From an uncultured Sphingobacteriia bacterium (GTDB lineage: Bacteria > Bacteroidota > Bacteroidia > Chitinophagales > Chitinophagaceae), in contig CAMFKK010000164.1 in the NCBI GenBank assembly GCA_945957225.1, positions 1 to 5,943 on the forward strand: 5,943 nt of DNA, read 5' to 3'. Numbering within the stretch: position 1 is the stretch's first letter; each line of letters opens with the position of its first letter. The notes beneath the pieces are model-generated. The model did no database searches. It had not been told where the DNA came from and worked only from the letters and a program-made list of their open reading frames with translations. Made by a program: the position numbers and the translations under genes. Below are positions 1 to 5,520 of this stretch, piece by piece.

Positions 1-918
1 CTATTGAGCAATGAACAAAAGAACAATACCTTATTTGCTTTTGATGACCCTGAACGATTCAATTTTCATTTTGTACCCATGACAAGAAAGGGGATTACAT
101 TCAATGAAATGAATCCTGCTCAACGGGCAGCTGCTTTAAAAATGCTATCGCTTTGCACCAGCCATAGAGCTTATCAGTTATCACAAGAAATTACGCAATT
201 AGAAATAGTATTAAAGGCTATTGAGAAAAGAGCTGAAACTGATCACTATCGTGATCCAGGCAATTACCATATTTCTATTTTTGGAATCCCTACAAACAGG
301 ACCATTTGGGGATGGCGTTTTGAAGGACATCACCAGTCTTTTAATTTTAATTTTAATGAAGCCCAAAAAGGAGTAGGCGCTCCCATATTTTTGGGATCCA
401 ATCCTGCCATAGTTTTGGAAGGTTCTTCAAAAGGTAAACAGCTATTAAAAGCGGAAACAGATGGTGGATTTGCCCTACTAAACGCTTTGAATCTGGAACA
501 AAAAGCAAAAGCCATTATTGATACCATTGCTTTTAAAGATATATTGAGCTTTGACAAACGCAATGCAATGATTGGGCAACCTGTAGGCATCAGCTATGCA
601 GCAATGACTGGGCCACAACAAAAACTGCTTTTGAATCTTGTAGAAATATATATCAATAGAAATACCAAATTATTTGCCAAAGATCAACTGGAGCAGGTTA
701 AAAAAGATAACCTGAACTTACTCTATTTTGCCTGGGCTGGTTCCACCAGTGAAGCTTTGGGAAAAGGAACTTATTACCGAATTCAAGGCCCTGGCATATT
801 GATTGAATATGACAATACGCAAAACAATGCCAATCACGTGCATTCAGTATTACGTGATTTAAAAAATGATTTTGGTGGTGACCTTTTACTAGAACATTAT
901 CAAAAGAGTCACCAGTAA
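1..918 (+). CDS. DUF3500 family protein (5' end off the window)
   Basis: The last 305 codons of a DUF3500 protein, of unknown biochemical function. Frame +1 is open from the first base. The TTG at base 4 could be read as a start, but the residues around it (LLSNEQKNNTLFAFDD, then ERFNFHFVPMTRKGI) look like the interior of the family domain, so the true start, and any signal peptide, should lie upstream. Counting from base 4, family landmarks are RDPGNYHISIFG (83-94), WGWRFEGHH (102-110) and the C-terminal block YRIQGPGILIEYDNTQNNANHVH (258-280) ending in NDFGGDLL. The many conserved His, Asp and Trp residues suggest a binding or catalytic pocket, but no activity should be assigned. The gene ends in TAA and converges on the GH3 gene with a 4-bp gap. 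Family assignment rests on remembered sequence patterns and is quite firm; function is unknown. Confidence 0.88.
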   Translation, partial: LLSNEQKNNTLFAFDDPERFNFHFVPMTRKGITFNEMNPAQRAAALKMLSLCTSHRAYQLSQEITQLEIVLKAIEKRAETDHYRDPGNYHISIFGIPTNRTIWGWRFEGHHQSFNFNFNEAQKGVGAPIFLGSNPAIVLEGSSKGKQLLKAETDGGFALLNALNLEQKAKAIIDTIAFKDILSFDKRNAMIGQPVGISYAAMTGPQQKLLLNLVEIYINRNTKLFAKDQLEQVKKDNLNLLYFAWAGSTSEALGKGTYYRIQGPGILIEYDNTQNNANHVHSVLRDLKNDFGGDLLLEHYQKSHQ

Positions 919-937
919 AATATTATTTTTTCTTTTT
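876..937. terminator. Hairpin in the end of the DUF3500 gene, possible two-way terminator
   Basis: TGGTGAC-CTTTT (876-887) pairs with AAAAG-a-GTCACCA (902-914): 12 base pairs with one bulged A at 907 and a 14-base loop. On the plus strand T-rich sequence follows (926-931 and 933-937) after 11 bases. On the minus strand a six-T run (the A-run at 861-866) follows about 9 bases beyond the stem. The position, between two convergent stop codons, fits a shared terminator, but the T-runs are farther from the stem than in a typical intrinsic terminator. Confidence 0.4.
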
Positions 938-2953
938 GTATTCCAAGCCTTCTTTAAATTTAAATAGTCCATATCCTGGTCCCTTTAAATGACCGGGAAC
1001 ATCGGACAATTGTTTGTCTACTGCTGCTTCTGAAATGGGTGTAGTAAAGGGCATTTTTCCAGTGGGATGGAACCTACCTGAAACAATATCTAATAAAGCA
1101 TCATTAGTGGTTCCAAAACTAGCAAGCACCGCTTTTACATTGGGCTTGGTTGTATCATTGTAAATTTCATCAATCACCCATGGATTGGTATAGTTAATGG
1201 CAAGGATGGTTGGCTTTTTAGCCATCAATCCTTTTACATAAGCTATATCTATAGCATTTTTTGATAAGGATAAATAAATGGGAGAACCATCAGAACTAAA
1301 CAAGGATTTTCCACCAGGGTGAAGCCATAATAAAATCATGTCTGCTTCATCTGGTGTTTTTACAAATTCCAAATTTGGGTCTTCTTTTGTTGGCTGAAAT
1401 ACCGTACTAGCACTTCCTCCACGTTTTTGTAAATAGGTTTCAAAATAAACCTTGGTCTTGCTTTTTAGAGGAAGGATTGCAGATTCATTACGCAATAAGA
1501 CAATTGACTTACGCATGGCCAGATCGGCCTTGGCCTGAAATTCTTTATTTCCTACAAATTGATCTGCTTTTGCTTCATCAACATATGGATTTTCAAAAAG
1601 GCCAAGAGCAAATTTTTCCAAAAGCAATTTGTATACAGAACTATCTACTAAAGACAAGTATTGTGGTCCTGATTTTACAGCTTCCATTAATTTAGAGGGA
1701 TCGGCAGTGCCAGAATAAATATTGACACCAGCTTCCAAGGTTCTTTTATATCGCTCTACTATGGTTAGGTTCTCTGCTCCCCAGGGCATCATTTCTATGG
1801 GGCCGGTATCTGAATTGATAATTCCTTTAAATCCCAGACTATCTCTCAACAGGTCCTTTATAATGGCTTTATTATAGGCATAGGCAATTTTTTCATATTT
1901 GGTATCCAAGGGTTCTGAATAATATGGCATGATGGCGGATGTTCCTGCTTTAATAGCTGCATGAAAAGGAATGAGGTTGTTTTTAAACATCCCTCCGGGA
2001 AAATGCTCCCATTTGCCCCAGTCAAAATGTGGGTCTTGCCCTCCAACCCCTGCCCCACCTCCGGGAAAATGCTTGGTGGTGAGTGCTATAGAACTATTGG
2101 ACAATTTATTCCCTTGAAATCCAAGTACTACTTCAGTCATCATTTTGGCCACCCAATGAGCGTCTTCCCCAAAAGTTCCTTCAATTCTTTGCCAACGAGG
2201 TTCTGTACTCAAATCTGCCATATACATATAGCCCTTTCTCAAACCAACCGCTGCCCATTCTTGACGGGCAATATTGGCAAATGTTCTAACCATTGATAGA
2301 TCATTCATGGCAGATAGACCCAATTCTCCAGGCCAGGTAGAAAATACAGTCTTACCTACACTCAGCCCTACTGAAGCGTCCTTAGTAATATGGTTTCTAG
2401 GATTGGATGCAATAATTGCAGGTATCCCCAATGGCTCATTTTCACAAAGGGCCTGTAATTTATTGGTCCATTCTGCAATGGTTTTGGCAGAAACATTGGC
2501 CCTAAGTATAAAATGACGCAAATGAAAATCCTTTACCCCCTTGCTAGTCCCGGCCGACATCATCATTTCAACTGGCAAGGGTTTACGAGTGAACATATTG
2601 TTTTTTTGTATCTGGTCTTCTTCATTAAAGTCACTAGTGATAGGTGCAGGTGTAGCTCCGGGTTCGGTACCCCTATCATTTTTCATTCTAGCCGTACTAA
2701 TCAGCATAAACCCAACTTTTTCTTCTAGGGTCATTTGCTTCAAAAGGTCTTTGGCTCGCTTATCCGTGGGCAAACGCCAGTCTTCATAGGCATCCAATTT
2801 TCCGTTCTTATTTAGGTCTTTGAAATTGAGACCTTGCGCTTGGATTAGGGTAGCAGACCTAGTTCCTAATTGGGGTTGTTTTGATACCTGAGAAAATACG
2901 GAATAACTAGTGCCAAAAAATAGTAAAGTCTGAACTAAAATTTTATAGTGCAT
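923..2953 (-). CDS. Secreted glycoside hydrolase family 3 protein (beta-glycosidase type)
   Basis: A 676-residue exported GH3 enzyme, expected to release sugars from the non-reducing end of beta-linked glycans in the periplasm or outside the cell; the substrate cannot be told from sequence. Residues 1-21 form a signal peptide (MHYKILVQTLLFFGTSYSVFS, then Q). An EF-hand-like loop follows at 46-57 (D46, N48, N50, G51, D54, E57), then the GH3 N-terminal barrel: MTLEEKVG (74-81), EPRWQRIEGTFGED (251-264), KHFPGGG (294-300) and the nucleophile segment GFKGIINSD with Asp382. The C-terminal domain starts near 475 (RKSIVLLRNESAILPL) and ends with a lysine-rich tail. The usual C-terminal acid/base Glu is not obvious. 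The ATG at 2953 is chosen because it gives a complete signal peptide. The gene lies 105 bp downstream of the dCMP deaminase on the same strand; no clear promoter is seen in the gap, so co-transcription is possible. Confidence 0.93.
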   Translation of the reverse strand: MHYKILVQTLLFFGTSYSVFSQVSKQPQLGTRSATLIQAQGLNFKDLNKNGKLDAYEDWRLPTDKRAKDLLKQMTLEEKVGFMLISTARMKNDRGTEPGATPAPITSDFNEEDQIQKNNMFTRKPLPVEMMMSAGTSKGVKDFHLRHFILRANVSAKTIAEWTNKLQALCENEPLGIPAIIASNPRNHITKDASVGLSVGKTVFSTWPGELGLSAMNDLSMVRTFANIARQEWAAVGLRKGYMYMADLSTEPRWQRIEGTFGEDAHWVAKMMTEVVLGFQGNKLSNSSIALTTKHFPGGGAGVGGQDPHFDWGKWEHFPGGMFKNNLIPFHAAIKAGTSAIMPYYSEPLDTKYEKIAYAYNKAIIKDLLRDSLGFKGIINSDTGPIEMMPWGAENLTIVERYKRTLEAGVNIYSGTADPSKLMEAVKSGPQYLSLVDSSVYKLLLEKFALGLFENPYVDEAKADQFVGNKEFQAKADLAMRKSIVLLRNESAILPLKSKTKVYFETYLQKRGGSASTVFQPTKEDPNLEFVKTPDEADMILLWLHPGGKSLFSSDGSPIYLSLSKNAIDIAYVKGLMAKKPTILAINYTNPWVIDEIYNDTTKPNVKAVLASFGTTNDALLDIVSGRFHPTGKMPFTTPISEAAVDKQLSDVPGHLKGPGYGLFKFKEGLEYKKKK

Positions 2954-3058
2954 AGCAATCTGTTATTTAAACAAATTACTACTTAAAGAGAATCTAAGAT
3001 TTGTTTATAAGTGAAACCTGTAAATTATTTGAGAAAACGATTTCGTAAATCAATTATC
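2954..3058. other. Intergenic spacer between dCMP deaminase and GH3
   Basis: This AT-rich 105-bp gap contains a small inverted repeat, GATTT-CGT-AAATC (3039-3051), just downstream of the dCMP deaminase stop. On the minus strand it is followed by GTTTTC, giving a weak terminator-like element with only a 5-bp stem. A TAATTTG on the minus strand about 27 bases before the GH3 start resembles the Bacteroidota -7 box with one base missing, but no good -33 partner is visible. No RNA gene or small reading frame was recognised. Confidence 0.3.
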
Positions 3059-3556
3059 CTAAACATCTTTTTCTTCAAATGAAATTTGTAAGTGTTGGAT
3101 ATTAGTTACCACTTTTCTACATAACACGCCGGCATTTTCTAGCATACGCTTAGACGCTTTTGCAGTATCGGTAGCTTCATATTTATCAGACAAATAAACC
3201 ACTTCTGAAATCCCAGATTGGATGATGGCTTTACTGCATTCGTTACAAGGAAAAAGGGCAGTATAAATTCTACAACCCGCCAAATCCATTCCTATATTAT
3301 TTAAAATGGCATTGAGTTCTGCATGACATACATAAGGGTATTTGGTTTCCAGAAAATCACCATGCTTGTCCCAGGGAAAATCATCATCGCTACATCCGGC
3401 TGGCAGGCCATTATAACCAGTTCCTACTATTCTATTTTTCTTATTGACAATACAGGCACCCACTTGGGTACTTGGATCTTTGCTTCTTTTTGCAGAAAGA
3501 ATAGCTACTCCCATAAAATATTCATCCCAAGAAATATAATCTTTTCGCTTTTTCAC
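3059..3556 (-). CDS. Deoxycytidylate (dCMP) deaminase, eukaryote-like type
   Basis: A 165-residue cytosolic zinc enzyme that should deaminate dCMP to dUMP, feeding thymidylate synthesis. Zinc and catalytic residues are visible: CHAELNAI (77-84, ligand His78 and catalytic Glu80) and FPCNEC (102-107, ligands Cys104 and Cys107). The segment GYNGLPAGCSDD (48-59) matches the region linked to dCTP/dTTP control in allosteric dCMP deaminases. From memory, the protein follows vertebrate DCTD almost end to end (RSKDP..QVGACIVN, TKYPYVCHAELNAI, ALFPCNEC, SDKY) without a large gap, and differs from the shorter-motif ComEB-type enzymes. The start is GTG at 3556, immediately preceded by an in-frame TAA, so it cannot be farther upstream, and the homology begins at residues 2-5. 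The stop is TAG. It is divergent from the sugar dehydrogenase gene. Enzyme identity is firm; allosteric control is inferred. Confidence 0.93.
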   Translation of the reverse strand: MKKRKDYISWDEYFMGVAILSAKRSKDPSTQVGACIVNKKNRIVGTGYNGLPAGCSDDDFPWDKHGDFLETKYPYVCHAELNAILNNIGMDLAGCRIYTALFPCNECSKAIIQSGISEVVYLSDKYEATDTAKASKRMLENAGVLCRKVVTNIQHLQISFEEKDV

Positions 3557-3627
3557 TTATCCGGTTTTTGTACTGTGATAATCACGAATTTATGCTATTT
3601 TGCTACTATAATATTGCAAAACCAACC
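3557..3627. promoter_or_regulatory. Divergent promoter region with an 11-bp palindrome
   Basis: The 71-bp spacer must hold the promoters of both the dCMP deaminase (-) and the sugar dehydrogenase (+), unless promoters lie in the genes. For the minus strand, TTTG (3617-3620) and TAAATTCG (3585-3592) resemble the Bacteroidota TTTG / TAnnTTTG boxes, although the spacing of 24 is longer than the usual 19-21. For the plus strand, TTTG (3567-3570) and TATTTTG (3596-3602) are a poorer pair with a spacing of 25. A perfect inverted repeat GTGAT-A-ATCAC (3575-3585) sits where the minus-strand transcript would begin and could be an operator. All of this is inspection only. Confidence 0.3.
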
Positions 3628-4854
3628 ATGAAAAAAATCACCCTAAGCTTATTGGCAGTCTCCACCTGCTTATTGGTCATCAGTTGTAAAACTGGCTCAC
3701 AAAAAGAAACTGTCAAAGACACTAGTACCACAGGACCAGTAGAAACAAGGCCGTCTAAATCTGGATACAAACCCGCATTTGAAGGTCAAACTAGAATTAA
3801 TCGTGTAAAAACAACTACAGCTTACCAGGTAGAAAGAATTGCAGAAAAAATTGGTAACCCCTGGGCCATTATTAGCATGCCCGATGGAAGATTACTCATT
3901 TCTGACAGATCAGGTTATATTAGTTTATTTGGCGCAGATGGTAAATTGATCAAAAAAATTACTGGCTTACCTGCAGTTGAATTCAAAGGACAGGGTGGAT
4001 TATTGGACTTGGCCTTGGATCCAGACTTTGCAAAAAATAAAACCATTTATTGGAGTTTTGCACAAAAATTTGGACAGGGCAATTTAACTGCAGTTGCCAA
4101 AGGAGTTCTCTCTGCTGATGAAAGCAAGATTGAAAATCCAGTGGTGATTTTCCAGGCAACTCCAGAATTAAACAGTGAATTACATTTTGGCTCAAGATTA
4201 TTATTTGATAAGGATGGCTATCTTTTTGTCAGCGCAGGTGAGCGTTCTATCTTAGATGGAAGAAAACAAGCCCAGTGGTTAAATTCCGGATTAGGCAAGA
4301 TTTTCAAAATCACCAAAGACGGAAAACCAGCAGCAGGAAATCCATTTATTGGCCAGGCCGATGTTAAACCAGAAATTTACTCTTATGGACATCGCAATCC
4401 ACAAAGCTTAGACATTCATCCAGTAACTGGTGAATTATGGGAAGCCGAATTTGGACCTCAGGGTGGCGATGAACTCAATCGCATCCTATCAGGCAAAAAC
4501 TATGGATGGCCTACCATTACCTATGGTTTGGAATATGACGATAGAAAAGTGGGCGATGGCATTCAACAAAAAGAAGGAATGGAACAACCTGTGTATTATT
4601 GGGAACCAGTACTATCGCCAAGTGGCATGGTATTTTATACCGGTGATGCTATTCCTGAATGGAAAAACAATCTCTTTATTGGTGGATTGAGTAGTACCCA
4701 TATTGCACGATTGGTCATTGAGAATAACAAAGTAGTTGGTGAAGAGAGACTGATAGAAGATCAACACGAACGCATCCGTGATATTACCCAATTTAACGGA
4801 ATGCTCTATGCAGTATCGGATGGGGGAGTACTTTTCAGAATAAGCAAAAAATAA
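3628..4854 (+). CDS. PQQ-dependent sugar (aldose) dehydrogenase, lipoprotein
   Basis: A 408-residue six-bladed beta-propeller oxidoreductase of the soluble glucose/aldose dehydrogenase (GSDH, YliI-like) family, expected to oxidise aldose sugars using PQQ and calcium outside the inner membrane. The start at 3628 is preferred over an in-frame ATG 60 bases upstream because it gives a standard lipoprotein signal: MKK, a hydrophobic stretch, then lipobox LVIS-Cys20. A Ser/Thr-rich linker runs to about residue 60. Family motifs in order are NPWAI (77-81), GQGGLLDLALDPDF (121-134), HFGSRLLFDKDGYLFVSAGER (186-206, with His186 at the position of the family's catalytic base), YSYGHRNPQSLDIHP (251-265) and GPQGGDELN...GKNYGWP (276-295). 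Length is normal. No PQQ synthesis genes are nearby, so the cofactor would come from elsewhere in the genome or from outside. A terminator-like hairpin starts 26 bases after the stop. Family is firm; substrate is not known. Confidence 0.92.
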   Translation: MKKITLSLLAVSTCLLVISCKTGSQKETVKDTSTTGPVETRPSKSGYKPAFEGQTRINRVKTTTAYQVERIAEKIGNPWAIISMPDGRLLISDRSGYISLFGADGKLIKKITGLPAVEFKGQGGLLDLALDPDFAKNKTIYWSFAQKFGQGNLTAVAKGVLSADESKIENPVVIFQATPELNSELHFGSRLLFDKDGYLFVSAGERSILDGRKQAQWLNSGLGKIFKITKDGKPAAGNPFIGQADVKPEIYSYGHRNPQSLDIHPVTGELWEAEFGPQGGDELNRILSGKNYGWPTITYGLEYDDRKVGDGIQQKEGMEQPVYYWEPVLSPSGMVFYTGDAIPEWKNNLFIGGLSSTHIARLVIENNKVVGEERLIEDQHERIRDITQFNGMLYAVSDGGVLFRISKK

Positions 4855-4880
4855 GTTAAGAAAGAAAAAACATTAAACCT

Positions 4881-4943
4881 GCGGATCAACTGTTGGTCAT
4901 AGTTAAAATTAAAAACTATGAAACAGTTGATTCGCTTTTTTTT
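4881..4943 (+). terminator. Terminator-like hairpin spanning the start codon of the next gene
   Basis: GCGGATCAACTGTT (4881-4894) pairs with AACAGTTGATTCGC (4922-4935) over 14 bp, with a single G-U pair (4884/4932). Inside it, after a two-G bulge (4895-4896), TCATAGTT (4897-4904) pairs with AACTATGA (4914-4921) over 8 bp, closing a nine-base A/T loop. Eight T residues (4936-4943) follow at once. This is the classic form of an intrinsic terminator and lies 26 bases after the dehydrogenase stop. Its 3' arm, however, contains the ATG (4918-4920) and codons 2-6 of the Spy-like gene. It may end dehydrogenase transcripts, attenuate the downstream gene, or block its translation start. Confidence 0.75.
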
Positions 4944-5316
4944 ATTTGCCATGCTGATTAGTTTAACTGGCTCAGCTATGGCACAAGATAGCACAAAGAC
5001 CAAACCCAAAAGAAGCCCTGAAGAGCTGAGCAAAATGCAAACCCAGCAGTTCAAAAGAAAACTTTCATTAACTGCAGAGCAAGAACCCAAAGTATCCGCC
5101 GCCTTATTGGATTATTCTACCAAGCTTGTTGCAGCAAGAGATAGCAAGGGTGGCAAAATGAAAAAAATGCAGGAATTAAAACACCTGAATGAAGCCAAGG
5201 ACCAATCCATGAAGCAAATTCTAACCGAGCAACAGTATGCTGACTATCTAAAACTCATGGAAGAACAAAAGGAAAAACTCAAAGAAAGACGTGGTGGTCA
5301 AAGACCAAGGAGATAA
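4918..5316 (+). CDS. Exported Spy/CpxP-like (LTxxQ) small protein
   Basis: A 132-residue periplasmic protein, probably a small helical chaperone-like or stress-related protein of the Spy/CpxP type. A good signal peptide spans residues 1-22 (MKQLIRFFLFAMLISLTGSAMA, cleaved before Q23). The mature part is highly charged and predicted to be helical, with two LTxxQ-type motifs, LTAEQ (51-55) and LTEQQ (102-106), about 50 residues apart as expected in this family. The C-terminus is very basic (KERRGGQRPRR). The ATG at 4918 is preferred because the next Met (codon 12) would remove the charged N-region of the signal peptide. No Shine-Dalgarno is seen; the leader is A/T-rich. The start codon is buried in the hairpin at 4881-4943, so expression may depend on read-through or on opening of that structure. 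It lies 63 bp after the dehydrogenase on the same strand. Export is well supported; the Spy-like role is inferred from the motifs. Confidence 0.8.
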   Translation: MKQLIRFFLFAMLISLTGSAMAQDSTKTKPKRSPEELSKMQTQQFKRKLSLTAEQEPKVSAALLDYSTKLVAARDSKGGKMKKMQELKHLNEAKDQSMKQILTEQQYADYLKLMEEQKEKLKERRGGQRPRR

Positions 5317-5520
5317 TTATCCATCGGATTTTTCTAAATAAAATAATGACTCAACAGGCTTTGTCAGTTCTCTTGAAAGTTTTAAAACCAGAATAGCCGA
5401 AGGGATATACTTTCCAGTTTCGATAGCAAATATGGTTTGTCTTGAAACTCCTATTGCTTCTGCCAGCATCTGTTGAGTCATATTTTTCTGCTGTCGCTCC
5501 TCTCTAATATTATTCTTCAT
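5317..5520 (-). CDS. Small Cro/CI-type (XRE) helix-turn-helix regulator
   Basis: A 67-residue single-domain DNA-binding protein of the compact XRE class. The HTH is clear: MTQQMLAEAIGVSRQTIFAIETGKYIPSAILVLKLSREL (residues 14-52), with the Q-x-L-A-x-x-I-G-V-S-R-x-T-I helices and the IE-x-GKY-x-PS signature. No ligand or sensor domain follows; the protein ends at YLEKSDG. The ATG at 5520 is chosen over an in-frame ATG at 5598 because homology begins at MKNNIREERQ and the longer form would extend far into the membrane protein gene. Its start overlaps the end of that gene by 11 bases, implying one transcript and coupled translation. Small XRE regulators paired with membrane proteins are common in bacteria, so it probably controls its own operon; targets are unknown. 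Its stop codon touches the stop of the Spy-like gene with no gap. Confidence 0.9.
   Translation of the reverse strand: MKNNIREERQQKNMTQQMLAEAIGVSRQTIFAIETGKYIPSAILVLKLSRELTKPVESLFYLEKSDG

Noticed and set aside
4..6. TTG as the start of the DUF3500 gene
   Set aside because: The residues there match the interior of the family domain and the frame is open to the window edge, so the gene is taken as cut by the window.
1961..2296. Open frame of 111 codons on the plus strand
   Set aside because: It is entirely inside the GH3 gene on the opposite strand, has no family features, and the GH3 frame is well supported.
3039..3051. GATTT-CGT-AAATC as terminator of the dCMP deaminase gene
   Set aside because: A 5-bp AT-rich stem with a short T-run is too weak to call; it is noted only within the spacer entry.
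3568..3627. In-frame ATG 60 bases upstream of the dehydrogenase start
   Set aside because: It would put a polar, Cys/Tyr-rich stretch in front of a perfect lipoprotein signal and would run through the divergent promoter spacer.
3323..3631. Open frame of 102 codons on the plus strand
   Set aside because: It is a shadow of the dCMP deaminase gene and its spacer; the translation resembles no known protein.
4806..5090. Open frame of 94 codons on the minus strand
   Set aside because: It crosses the dehydrogenase end, the hairpin and the Spy-like gene; the hydrophobic look comes from antisense reading.
5295..5333. Small hairpins TGGTC-AAA-GACCA and ATCC-ATC-GGAT followed by T residues
   Set aside because: The stems are only 5 and 4 bp, and the one next to the T-run is the weaker, so a terminator is not supported.
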